DNA from: Synechococcus sp. SB0668_bin_13
GTDB taxonomy: Bacteria > Cyanobacteriota > Cyanobacteriia > PCC-6307 > Cyanobiaceae
DNA length: 36,787 nt
Assembly (NCBI GenBank): GCA_009836025.1
Contig: VXWH01000133.1
Span: forward strand, 1-36,787
Reading direction: 5' to 3'
The notes beneath the pieces are model-generated. The model made no database searches. It was not told the origin of the DNA and was given only the letters and a program-made list of their open reading frames with translations. Positions 18,232-25,832 of the stretch are shown here, piece after piece. Position 1 is the stretch's first letter. Each line of letters starts with the position of its first letter. Position numbers and translations under genes: made by a program.

Positions 18232-19392
18232 ATGGCCTTGAACCGCTGGCTCGGACGTCTGGTGGTGGGCCACAGCAGGGAGGCTCGCCTGCGACGGCTG
18301 GAGGCGGCCACCGCGGCGGCGCTGCGGATTCAGACCATTGAATTGCGGCACTTCCAAGGGGATCTGGCGCGCTTTGACCAGGAGCTTGACGTCGGCAGCG
18401 GCAGGCTGGCCATGGTGGCCAGTCAGTTTCGCCAGGCCATGGCCGTGTGCAGGCGGGACTTGGCGGCGTTGCAGGCCTGTCGCCGGGAGTTCACGCCAGA
18501 CCAGTTGCAGCAGTTGCAACTGGTGGAGGACGTGGTGGGCGCTTACCATCAGCGGGCGCCTGGAAACGCCAGCCGTGATTCAGGTCTCAGTCAGCCGCCC
18601 GAGATGGTGCCCCGCAGTTTGCTGGGTCTCTTTTCCCGGATGCAGGATCGTCTTGCAGCCGGCGGTGAAGCCGCCACGGTGGAGGGATTTCGGCGGCGGC
18701 GGGATTCCACGCTGGTCTCGCTGCGGGTTCTGCTGTTGCTGGTGTTGGCGCCGCTGTTGTTTCAGCAGTTCAGCCGCACCCTGCTGGTGGGTCCCCTGGT
18801 GGACCGCGTTGCCCCAGCCGTTCCCGTGATCATGTACACCCGAGGGACGCTGGAGGAGCGGGCTGTGGAGAAATTGCGCATCTACAAGGAGGAACTGGAA
18901 TTTGAAGCCCTGCTACGGGGTGAGGCGGTGCCGTCCATTGAGGACATGCAATCCAGCTTGCGGCGAAGGGCCGATGAACTGCAAACAGAGAACGAGCGGG
19001 AGAGCACCACGGCCATCAAGAATCTCCTGTCGGACGGGTTTGGTGTGCTGGGATTTGCATTGGTCTGCCTCCTCTGCCGGGAAGAGTTGCGGGTGCTGCG
19101 CAGTTTTTTCGACGAGATTGTGTATGGCCTGAGCGATAGCGCCAAGGCTTTTGTCATTATCCTGTTTACGGACATGTTCGTTGGCTACCATAGTCCTGAG
19201 GGATGGAATGTTTTATTAGAAGGGATCTCTGAGCACTTTGGTCTACCCCCCAATCCAGGTTTTATTGGCTTATTTGTGGCGACATTCCCTGTTATTCTGG
19301 CCACAATCTTCAAGTATTGGATTTTTCGCTATCTCAACCGTGTCTCTCCTTCCTCCGTGGCCACACTGCGGAACATGAATGGCGGAGGTTGA
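18232..19392 (+). CDS. pxcA: Proton extrusion protein PxcA (CemA homologue)
   Basis: 386 aa from ATG 18232 (MALNRWLG). Membrane protein needed for light-induced proton extrusion in cyanobacteria, related to chloroplast CemA/Ycf10. A long soluble N-terminal region (about 1-165) is followed by four hydrophobic segments: LLLLVLAPLLF, FGVLGFALVCLL, AKAFVIILFTDMFVGYHSPEGW and FVATFPVILATIFKYWIF. The FTDMFVGYHSPEGWNVLLEG block and the YLNRVSPS end are family signatures. The last 250 bp are visibly more AT-rich than the rest of the gene. The stop is followed directly by the cobU Shine-Dalgarno. Confidence 0.93.
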   Translation: MALNRWLGRLVVGHSREARLRRLEAATAAALRIQTIELRHFQGDLARFDQELDVGSGRLAMVASQFRQAMAVCRRDLAALQACRREFTPDQLQQLQLVEDVVGAYHQRAPGNASRDSGLSQPPEMVPRSLLGLFSRMQDRLAAGGEAATVEGFRRRRDSTLVSLRVLLLLVLAPLLFQQFSRTLLVGPLVDRVAPAVPVIMYTRGTLEERAVEKLRIYKEELEFEALLRGEAVPSIEDMQSSLRRRADELQTENERESTTAIKNLLSDGFGVLGFALVCLLCREELRVLRSFFDEIVYGLSDSAKAFVIILFTDMFVGYHSPEGWNVLLEGISEHFGLPPNPGFIGLFVATFPVILATIFKYWIFRYLNRVSPSSVATLRNMNGGG

Positions 19393-19393
19393 T

Positions 19394-19993
19394 ATGGACA
19401 GCGCGCCATTGGGGAATAGCCCAGCCGGACACGGGATTCTGGTGCTGGGAGGCAGTGGCAGCGGCAAGAGCCAGTGGGCCGAACACTTGGCGTCCACCTG
19501 GTCATCCACCTGTCAGCAGCCGGTGTTGTATCTGGCCACCGGTGATGCCACGTTGGCGGATGCCGATTGGCAGCAGCGTCTCCAACGGCACCGCCGCCGC
19601 CGCCCAGCCAATTGGCAGACCCGGGAGTGTGGCGCTGCCTTACCGGAAGCACTGGCTGCAGCGGAGACAGCGCCGTTGCGGCTGGTGGACGCCTTGAGCA
19701 GTTGGGTCAGCACCCTGCTGGAGCTGGAGGAAGCTGCTTGGCAAGCACGGGTCGAGCGGCTGTTAACCTGCATTCCCCCCAAGCAGGGCCCCACCATTCT
19801 GGTGAGCGACGAGGTGTCCTGGGGGGTGGTTCCCGCATCGGCCAGCGGCTACCACTTCCGGGAGCGCCTGGCCCGCCTCAACCGCCATGTGGCCCAGCGC
19901 TGCCAGAACCATTGGCTGGTGGTGGCCGGCCGTGCCGTGGATTTAACCCGGTGGTCCCAGCCTGTTCCTTACCAGCAACGTTGTTCTGGATAA
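19394..19993 (+). CDS. cobU: Adenosylcobinamide kinase / guanylyltransferase
   Basis: Activates the cobinamide intermediate of cobalamin synthesis with nucleotide triphosphates. 199 aa. The P-loop is GGSGSGKS near 20-27, and EVSWGVVPASASGYHFRERL is the typical CobU second half. ATG 19394 is chosen because a perfect GGAGG lies 5 bp upstream; the ATG at 19379 overlaps pxcA. The last few codons (…QQRCSG) and the TAA come from the left inverted repeat of repeat copy B, so the original C-terminus was replaced. The core enzyme looks complete, but activity is not assured. Confidence 0.88.
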   Translation: MDSAPLGNSPAGHGILVLGGSGSGKSQWAEHLASTWSSTCQQPVLYLATGDATLADADWQQRLQRHRRRRPANWQTRECGAALPEALAAAETAPLRLVDALSSWVSTLLELEEAAWQARVERLLTCIPPKQGPTILVSDEVSWGVVPASASGYHFRERLARLNRHVAQRCQNHWLVVAGRAVDLTRWSQPVPYQQRCSG

Positions 19994-20150
19994 GGAGACC
20001 AGGGAAGGTCACCGTTTCCCCACAACCGCAAAGACTGAAAAGCCGCAACAACAGACCACAGCGGGTTTCTCTTCCCCCTCCTCCCTTCTCCCCATCGGGC
20101 TTCCCCAAGCCCCAAGCCAGCACAAGGGCAATTTCCCGCTGCTCCCTGGC
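19983..20150. mobile_element. Repeat copy B (right end missing)
   Basis: GTTCTGGATAAGG (19983-19995) matches the terminal repeat of copy A. The sequence then follows copy A (CAGGGAAGGT, CCGTTTCCCCAC) and carries the exact 22-bp core at 20099-20120 and TTTCCCGCTGC at 20130-20140. The right inverted repeat is absent: homology stops around 20145, just before the methyltransferase gene. It also shares an exact 27-bp block (20038-20064) with copy C. It supplies the stop codon of cobU. Confidence 0.65.
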
Positions 20151-20190
20151 ATCGCACCCGCCCAGTCTATCTTCGGATCAAGCATCAGTC

Positions 20191-21699
20191 TCATGTCGGT
20201 CCTCCCACCTTCGGGTGGGGCAATCTCGCCCGCGCCTCGTCCAGAAACTTGCCCCATGCCTTCGCGCCCTTGCGCGTGTTGCAGTTGCGGCACAGGCCGA
20301 TCCGGTTTGATTGGTCGTCCGCGCCGCCGCGTGACTTCGGAATACGATGGTCCAGGTCCAGATCTTCCGCTCGTAGCCCTTCCGATGTGCAATAGGGGTT
20401 GGCGCAGCGGCGCCCTTGATTGTTCCACAAGAGGACACGCAGCTTGGCGTCCGTCACGTGTTGAATGTCGGAACGTCGCGGCGGGTGCTTCCGGGCCGTT
20501 ACGGGTTTGCCGTCAATCGCCTCGAACAGCCCGGTTTCCTCCCGGAGCCGATCAAGCGTGACGGTCTCCGTCACCGGGTCGATATCCATGCCGATCCACC
20601 GGCGACGCAATTGCTCTGCGGCTACGCATGTCGTGGCGCATCCAGCGAACGGATCCATCACAAGGTCGCCCTCATTCGAGGATACTTCGACGATGCGCCG
20701 GTAGAGTTTCAAAGGCTTCTGCGTTCTCCATCCCGTGTGCTCTCTCGAGCGTGACGAAACCGGCGGAATGTTCACGATCAAATCGCTGGCGTAGATGCCG
20801 GGCAATGTGGACAAATACTTTTTGTAGCGCGGAATCCCGCCGGCCTTTCGCGGCCAGTGAATCAACCCGGCATCGTCCAACGCCTCGCACTTCGACAGCG
20901 CATTGAGCGATTCGTAGTTGTCAGGCAGTCCGGCATCGGGGGGGAACTTGTTGCGCGGAGGGGGCGCCCATGCCCGTCCGGCGGATGGCGTCACGCCTCT
21001 GAACGGCTTGTAGGCTTCCGGGCCACCCTCCTTTCCGCCGGTGAGGTCCGCGTCTTCCCACGGGCCGCGCTCATCCTTGCGCCAGTCGCTCCCATAGGCG
21101 GGATCGAACGGGTCGTATTGCTGATTCCAGGTTGGTTTCGCGCCCTTGGCGTAGTAGAGAATCCGATCACAGTTGCGGACGTAACGGGTAGGATTCAGAC
21201 CCTTTCCCGCCGTGCGTTTCCAGACAATCTCGTTGCGGAAGTTCGACCGTCCGAACACGGCATCCAACAGAAGACGCAGGTAGCTGTTCGCGGCATCGTC
21301 GCAATGCAGGTACAGACTCCCCGTCGGTTTGAGAATCCGGTGCATCTCGACCACGCGGGGAGCCATCCATGCGAGGAAGGCCGCGATGGAGTTTTCAACG
21401 CCAGTCTCGATGCCCCGATCCGTAACCTGCCCGCCCTCGATGACAACCGCCGCCTCAATAACCTCTTTGATGGCCGGATGGTCAGTCGCCAGCAAATCGT
21501 GCCACTCGTCAGTAACCTCGTCCCATCGCCAACGGTCATCGAACCGCTGCGTGGCGGCTTTGCTGCCGAGGGGCGCGTTGAAACTGCGCTTGGCGTTGAA
21601 GGGGGGATCAGTGGCGATCAGGTCTACGGTCTCGGAGTCCATGCCGCGCAGGACGCGCAGGTTGTCCGCGACGTAGAGTGTTCGGTTCGGGAGAAACAT
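20191..21699 (-). CDS. DNA methyltransferase (beta class, N6A/N4C) fused to an HNH nuclease domain
   Basis: 502 aa from ATG 21699 (TTG 21735 would add 12). Catalytic motif IV DPPF is at 31-34, and the SAM-binding motif MDPFAG lies late, near 348-353, followed by AAEQLRRRWIGMDID; this IV-then-I order defines beta-class amino-methyltransferases. After a linker, a C-terminal HNH domain (about 420-480) shows Cys 432 and 437, LDHRIPKSRGG with His 451, Asn 465 and CRNCN (470, 473). It is therefore a possible single-chain modification and restriction enzyme, or a methylase with an HNH nickase role. No separate restriction or specificity gene is adjacent. It is flanked by repeat and IS debris, which suggests horizontal acquisition. 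Target site and activity are unknown. Confidence 0.9.
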   Translation of the reverse strand: MFLPNRTLYVADNLRVLRGMDSETVDLIATDPPFNAKRSFNAPLGSKAATQRFDDRWRWDEVTDEWHDLLATDHPAIKEVIEAAVVIEGGQVTDRGIETGVENSIAAFLAWMAPRVVEMHRILKPTGSLYLHCDDAANSYLRLLLDAVFGRSNFRNEIVWKRTAGKGLNPTRYVRNCDRILYYAKGAKPTWNQQYDPFDPAYGSDWRKDERGPWEDADLTGGKEGGPEAYKPFRGVTPSAGRAWAPPPRNKFPPDAGLPDNYESLNALSKCEALDDAGLIHWPRKAGGIPRYKKYLSTLPGIYASDLIVNIPPVSSRSREHTGWRTQKPLKLYRRIVEVSSNEGDLVMDPFAGCATTCVAAEQLRRRWIGMDIDPVTETVTLDRLREETGLFEAIDGKPVTARKHPPRRSDIQHVTDAKLRVLLWNNQGRRCANPYCTSEGLRAEDLDLDHRIPKSRGGADDQSNRIGLCRNCNTRKGAKAWGKFLDEARARLPHPKVGGPT

Positions 21700-21739
21700 G
21701 GCAGCGACGGTAATCGAGCTTGCGGACCGCGTCAACTAC

Positions 21740-21944
21740 CCCGTATAATCCCAAGTTGAAGGTGCGCAATCTGCGGGTAAGTCAAACCCGATAGCCCCCT
21801 GGGAGGAAGGCCGCCACTCATCCGGCTTCATCGGCGGCATGAGCCGCGACCCATTCCATCACAACGTGCGCACTCCGTAGCCCGTAACCCCGGCGGGATT
21901 GTCCCTATGAGGAAGGATGAATCAGGCGCTGCCTGATCTTGGGA
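21740..21944. other. Non-coding segment with hairpins upstream of the methyltransferase
   Basis: About 200 bp with no recognisable gene; the longest plus-strand frame here is a 43-codon orphan (ends MSRDPFHHNVRTP) that I cannot assign. Hairpins: CGGCTTCAT (21823-21831) with ATGAGCCG (21839-21846), one bulge; and ATCAGGC (21921-21927) with GCCTGAT (21931-21937), perfect. It may be the end of a lost mobile element or a structured RNA. Confidence 0.35.
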
Positions 21945-22023
21945 GCTCCCTGTTCCCCATCGCAAAAGCTGGAAAGCCGCAACAACAGACCACAGCGGGG
22001 TTCCCTCTCCCCCCGAGTTTCTC
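21945..22023. repeat. Repeat copy C (partial, internal part only)
   Basis: Contains the exact 27-bp block of copy B (21973-21999, starting AAAGCCGCAACAACAGACC), with flanking GTTCCCCA and TCTCCCC also similar. Neither terminal repeat nor the 22-bp core is present. It abuts the IS630 transposase fragment at 22024. Confidence 0.55.
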
Positions 22024-22375
22024 TCCTTCCTGCAACAGAGTGAGGGGAATGTGCCCAGCCATGTGGACAGCCATCTGATCGTTGATAACTACTGCATCCA
22101 TCAACGGGGCAAGGGGAAGGAGTGGCTGGGGCAGCAGCCCAGGTTCCATCTCCATCTCACCCCCACCTATGGCTCATGGATCAAGCAAGTGGGACGCTGC
22201 TGCGGCAGCAGGAGCCAGAACCCCATGGACGTGGTTCCTGCCCCGGCGTTGGAGTCCTCATCCGCAAGATCAATTATGACTTTGTGGAGTCCTGCAACGC
22301 CCCAGCCCGTCCCTTTGTCCGGGTGGCTCCGCCGATCCAGCCTGGCCAAGATCCAACGCCTTTGTACTTTCTCCA
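22024..22375 (+). pseudogene. IS630-family transposase remnant
   Basis: Pieces of the C-terminal DDE domain lie in successive frames. HLIVDNYCIHQRGKGKEWL and RFHLHLTPTYGSWIKQV (frame of 22051) match the '(I)VDNY-x-x-H … F-H-PTY-SW-(N)QVE' signature of IS630. VLIRKINYDFVESCNAPARP with FV next continues in another frame, and LAKIQRLC ends in the first frame. The catalytic Glu after SW-x-x-QV is lost and the N-terminal half is absent. At least two frameshifts make it non-functional. Confidence 0.75.
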
Positions 22376-22397
22376 GGATCCTGCACTGGAAAGGCTT

Positions 22398-23015
22398 TTA
22401 GCCAGCTTCCTGGACCAAAGACAGAAGACGAGGGGAGACCCTTGTTCCCGGACCCGAGTCCACTTCCAGGAGGTGGGCTTGCCGCGCCTTGCTGATCAAG
22501 CGCGTGGTGGTCACCCGGGTGGTGCCAATGAGTTCCGCAATGCGCTCGTGGCTCAGACGAAACGACAGGGTACACCAATCCCCGCAGCGCCGCCCCAGCC
22601 GCGACACCAGCAAGCCAAACAGGGCTTGAAGCCGCAATTCAGCGGTCTTGAAATGGCGGATCCGTAGCAGCTGCAGGGTCCACTCATTCACCGTGCAGAC
22701 GCCCCTGTCACTGCTTTCCGGGTGAATCACAAAGTTGAGGCCGGTGAGCGCCTCAATGCACACCCCTTCACTGCACAGACGGTCCGTTGTAATGCGGTCG
22801 TTCTGCTGGAGAAACGCCAGGGTCATGCCCTGGGTTTCTTCACAGGGACAGAGCACACGGCCAACACCGTCGAGAACCTCAATCTGTCTGGACTGGCCAG
22901 CGCTCACAGGATCAAGGAGGACCGTTTGTCCGGCAGGCATGCGGATGACCCCCCTGGGGGTGTCCGGTATGGGTCGATACAAGGGTGAAAGAGTCGTCAC
23001 AAGCGAGAGAGTCAT
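22398..23015 (-). CDS. Crp/Fnr-family transcription regulator, cysteine-rich, IdiB-like context
   Basis: 205 aa from ATG 23015 (a TTG at 23039 is also open). The N-terminal part is a divergent cyclic-nucleotide-type sensory barrel; the C-terminal winged helix is clear around SHERIAELIGTTRVTTTRLI. It carries about eight Cys, including CPC, LCSEGVC and RRCGDWC, unusual for Crp and possibly for metal, Fe-S or redox sensing. It lies just downstream of an imelysin and di-haem oxidoreductase pair on the same strand, with its own promoter. In Synechococcus elongatus the Crp-type protein IdiB activates iron-stress genes including irpA; this gene could be its counterpart, which is an inference from family and context. 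Confidence 0.82.
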   Translation of the reverse strand: MTLSLVTTLSPLYRPIPDTPRGVIRMPAGQTVLLDPVSAGQSRQIEVLDGVGRVLCPCEETQGMTLAFLQQNDRITTDRLCSEGVCIEALTGLNFVIHPESSDRGVCTVNEWTLQLLRIRHFKTAELRLQALFGLLVSRLGRRCGDWCTLSFRLSHERIAELIGTTRVTTTRLISKARQAHLLEVDSGPGTRVSPRLLSLVQEAG

Positions 23016-23058
23016 CCAGGACCTTAAGCTTAAGGGCAATCTCCGATTTATTGCAAGC

Positions 23059-23108
23059 GGTTCTCAATTAAAGTAGAATTATAGAGACTGGTTCTCAAGA
23101 AGAGTCAA
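23059..23108 (-). promoter_or_regulatory. Promoter with 9-bp direct repeats before the Crp-like gene
   Basis: Read on the minus strand, a -35-like TTGACT (23103-23108) and a perfect -10 TATAAT (23078-23083) are 19 bp apart. TTGAGAACC occurs twice: inside the spacer (23090-23098) and downstream of the -10 (23059-23067), 31 bp apart start to start, about three helical turns. The second copy would lie around the transcript start. This arrangement suggests repression or autoregulation. Confidence 0.5.
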
Positions 23109-23122
23109 GCGACAGACCATGA

Positions 23123-24484
23123 CTACAGCCCCTGGAGCCAAGCCAGCAGGACTTGGCGGTCCTTGGGGGCCAGGGCCAGGTAGTTCTCCCTGGCGTCCTC
23201 GGCTTCGCCCCCGTGCCAGCGGATGGCCTCATCTACGGTGCGGGCCCGCCCGTCGTGGAGATAGCCCGCCTTGCCGTTCACCCGGTGGGTGAGCCCCAAA
23301 CCCCAGAGGGGTGCTGTGCGCCACTCCGCTGAACGGGTGTAGCCATGCTCCGCCACACCGTCATCCAGGCCAGGCCCCATGTCATGCACCAACAGGTCTG
23401 TATAAGGCCAGACGGTTTGACCACGGATGGCCTGCACCACGGCACTGGGATCGGTGCTGGTTTCATGGCTGGGCACATGGCAGGCGGCGCACTGCAAGTC
23501 CCCGAACAGGGAAGCGCCTTTGGACACCACCGGATCCTTGGCGGGTCGCTTGGTGGCGGGCGCCCCGAGGCTCTGGCTGTAAAAGGTTACCGCCGTCAAT
23601 TCGTCCCAGGTGATGTCCGCCGGTTGCCCTTCGGCCGTCATGTTGGTCTCCGGCCCCGCTGCCGTGGTCAGACCCATGTCGTTGAGGTAGGCCTCAGCCG
23701 TCTGTTCCTGCACAGTGGCTGTCCCCGCTTTCCAGCCGAAGCGCCCCAGCGCCTGCTGGCCATGCTCATCTCCCAGAAGGACGGCCCGGCCGGAAATCCC
23801 GTCCCCATCCCGGTCTTCGGGATCGGCATGGCTGAGAATCGCCCGGTCCGGAATGGCTTCCAGGAGACCCAAGCCAACGAGGGGGGGCGCTGTTCGCAGA
23901 GAGCGGTTCATCTCGGCAGCAGCCACCACGTCCCCATTGGGACGGATCAAGTCCACATGAATCTTTTGCAGGGGCGGTTCATCTCCTGCCTGGGGTTCTT
24001 CCCGCCATGTGAGGTCCATGGTGGCCTCCGGCTGGTGGCCAAAAATTGCGTGATCCTGGATTTGCCAGCCCCATTCGGGCACCGGCGCAGCGCCGTTGGC
24101 CTCTTGCAGCGCCACCCGCACCAGGGAGACGCCGGGAACAGGGGCGCCGCGGCCGTTGCGCACATGGCAGGCGACGCAGGAATTGGCATTAAACAAGGGA
24201 CCCAGGCCCGCATCCTGATGGGTGGCCAGGGGGATATGACTCCGCTCAAAGAGGGGATCGCCAACGTCATGGCGGGCGATTTCATCCGGAGTCAAGTTCG
24301 ATGCCGGCTTCTCAAACGCTGCTGAAGTGCGATTGAAAACCGTCAAAGCACCGGCAGCAAGCTGGGAATCGGCTGCCAATGATGGATTTTGCGCAACCAC
24401 CACCAGCAATGCCGTCAGAATTGCACTGGCGAGGATAAGGAATGGGTGGTGACGCACCACCCCTGTCGTGGTTCCAGGTCTCAT
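23123..24484 (-). CDS. Di-haem oxidoreductase (DUF1111 / DiHOR family)
   Basis: 453 aa from ATG 24484 (TTG 24511 possible). The signal peptide or membrane anchor HHPFLILASAILTALLVVVA ends near SLAADS. Two c-type haem sites are seen: SCVACH and QCAACH. The block QTVWPYTDLLVHDMGPGLDD and the final RARTVDEAIRWHGGEA are typical of the DUF1111 'thiol oxidoreductase' family, which is often encoded next to imelysin-type proteins. The likely role is periplasmic electron transfer linked to iron handling; the substrate is unknown. It lies 36 bp after the imelysin gene. Confidence 0.9.
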   Translation of the reverse strand: MRPGTTTGVVRHHPFLILASAILTALLVVVAQNPSLAADSQLAAGALTVFNRTSAAFEKPASNLTPDEIARHDVGDPLFERSHIPLATHQDAGLGPLFNANSCVACHVRNGRGAPVPGVSLVRVALQEANGAAPVPEWGWQIQDHAIFGHQPEATMDLTWREEPQAGDEPPLQKIHVDLIRPNGDVVAAAEMNRSLRTAPPLVGLGLLEAIPDRAILSHADPEDRDGDGISGRAVLLGDEHGQQALGRFGWKAGTATVQEQTAEAYLNDMGLTTAAGPETNMTAEGQPADITWDELTAVTFYSQSLGAPATKRPAKDPVVSKGASLFGDLQCAACHVPSHETSTDPSAVVQAIRGQTVWPYTDLLVHDMGPGLDDGVAEHGYTRSAEWRTAPLWGLGLTHRVNGKAGYLHDGRARTVDEAIRWHGGEAEDARENYLALAPKDRQVLLAWLQGL

Positions 24485-24520
24485 GGGATCTGGTATGGCG
24501 AGAGGCTTCAACTTGGTGCT

Positions 24521-25537
24521 TCAAAAGCTGTCTAGCGTTTCCAGTGCCCGTGTCATCAGATTGAACGTGGATTCCGTGGCTTCGATGGCCGTCTCCATGG
24601 ACTCCACCACTGCGGGATCATCCAGCCGCTGGCTCAGCATGGAGGGCATGGCCTCGGCAGCGGAAAGGCCCATGGCCAGAGATTCCGAGAGCTGTTCGGC
24701 CAGGCCGGCATCCTTTGCGGTCAGCAGTTGCTTCAAGCCCGTGTCCTCAAATACACGTTGAGCGCCAACCATGTTGAACACAATGTCCGTATTGGTGGTG
24801 CCACTGAAGCGGCTTTCCAGGACCTCCGGCCCCTCCTCCAGAACAGCGCCCAGCTTCTCCAGATGTACCTCTTCCAGGGTGCCGATGGCGCCTTCAATCA
24901 TTTCAAGGACGGTGCCGTCAGGATCGCCCATCAACTCGGCGCCAAAGCCATCGGCTCCCGTCCAACTGCTCAGCAGTTGCTCGGCGGTGTCATGGAAGGC
25001 TGCTCCAGCCAGAGCAAGATAGGCGGTCTGCTGGGGTGTGAGATCGGCTGCCGTGGGCCGCCCGTTGCCGTCTCCATAGAGGACAAACTCAATACCGTGG
25101 AAGCCGATGGAGGTGGTGCCCAACCGGGAGAAGGTGTCTGCCGTGAAGGGATCCGTCGCGAACGCCTGCTTCAGCTCCAGCACGCTCACGGGCCAGTCGT
25201 CCAGATCACCGTCCAGACCCTCTGTTTCCGCAGGACCGAAGGCCCAGCTTTCCGTTATTTCCCAGAGTGGTCGGGTTTCCACCCATTGTTGACGGGCTGC
25301 GGCCAGGTGGGCGTCTGTCGGGTTGTTCGCCAGTGTCTGGAGCGCCTCCTCAAGGGCTCCACTCTCTTCCGCCAACAACCTGTAGGAGGGCAGCACCAGG
25401 TTCTCGACAAAGTTACGGCTCACGCTGGAAGAGGTTGCCCCATCGGCATGCATTTTGTTTTCGGCACAACCAACCACAAGCAGGCCTGCCAGCAGCGCCA
25501 GTGGAGCCTTGGAGACAAAAGGACGAAGTTCAACCAT
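24521..25537 (-). CDS. irpA: Imelysin-family iron-regulated lipoprotein (IrpA-like)
   Basis: 338 aa. Lipoprotein signal with lipobox LLVVGC near residues 19-24. The imelysin/EfeO-type motif GxHxxE appears as SIGFHGIEFVLYG (about 144-156), and WAFGPAETEGLDGDLDDWPV is a family block. Such proteins sit in the periplasm or on the outer membrane and take part in iron uptake; IrpA of Synechococcus elongatus is iron-regulated. It is the first gene of the pair with the di-haem protein. The start ATG 25537 has no strong Shine-Dalgarno. Confidence 0.9.
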   Translation of the reverse strand: MVELRPFVSKAPLALLAGLLVVGCAENKMHADGATSSSVSRNFVENLVLPSYRLLAEESGALEEALQTLANNPTDAHLAAARQQWVETRPLWEITESWAFGPAETEGLDGDLDDWPVSVLELKQAFATDPFTADTFSRLGTTSIGFHGIEFVLYGDGNGRPTAADLTPQQTAYLALAGAAFHDTAEQLLSSWTGADGFGAELMGDPDGTVLEMIEGAIGTLEEVHLEKLGAVLEEGPEVLESRFSGTTNTDIVFNMVGAQRVFEDTGLKQLLTAKDAGLAEQLSESLAMGLSAAEAMPSMLSQRLDDPAVVESMETAIEATESTFNLMTRALETLDSF

Positions 25538-25638
25538 GGGGGACTTGCTTGCAAGATTTCGGCAGAAAGGTTCAGCAGAAAGGTGCAGAGATGATCAACC
25601 CATCACCCGCTGCCCCGATCATTCTTCCGGCATCTTGC

Positions 25639-25657
25639 GATTGGCTCCGATCCAATC
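25639..25657. promoter_or_regulatory. Palindrome upstream of the imelysin gene
   Basis: GATTGG-7 bp-CCAATC is a perfect 6-bp dyad about 100 bp before the irpA start. A separate AT-rich site, GATAATTGTTAC (25685-25696), has one good Fur-box half (AATTATC on the minus strand). Either could be an operator for iron control. A direct repeat GCAGAAAGGT (25562 and 25575) lies closer to the start. Confidence 0.35.
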
Positions 25658-25703
25658 AGACCCTGCCGAGTTAGCTTCAGCACAGATAATTGTTACTTTG
25701 CTA

Positions 25704-25832
25704 ACCCGAGTTGTGGATAAGGAAGCCAGAGGGGAATGACATTGCCCTGGCTTGGGGCTTGGGGAAGCCTGACGGAAGATGGAGGGGGACGAAGACGCGA
25801 CTTGTCCTGGTCCCCTTGTTCAGAACTCGGCC
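25704..25832. mobile_element. Repeat copy D, inverted, about 129 bp with both terminal repeats
   Basis: The left end CCGAGTTGTGGATAAGG (25706-25722) and the reverse complement of the right end CCGAGTTCTGAACAAGG (25814-25830) match at 14 of 17. The inverted 22-bp core lies at 25747-25768. It is shorter than copy A through loss of internal sequence. Its right end lies on the methyltransferase remnant and supplies that frame's stop codon. Confidence 0.7.
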
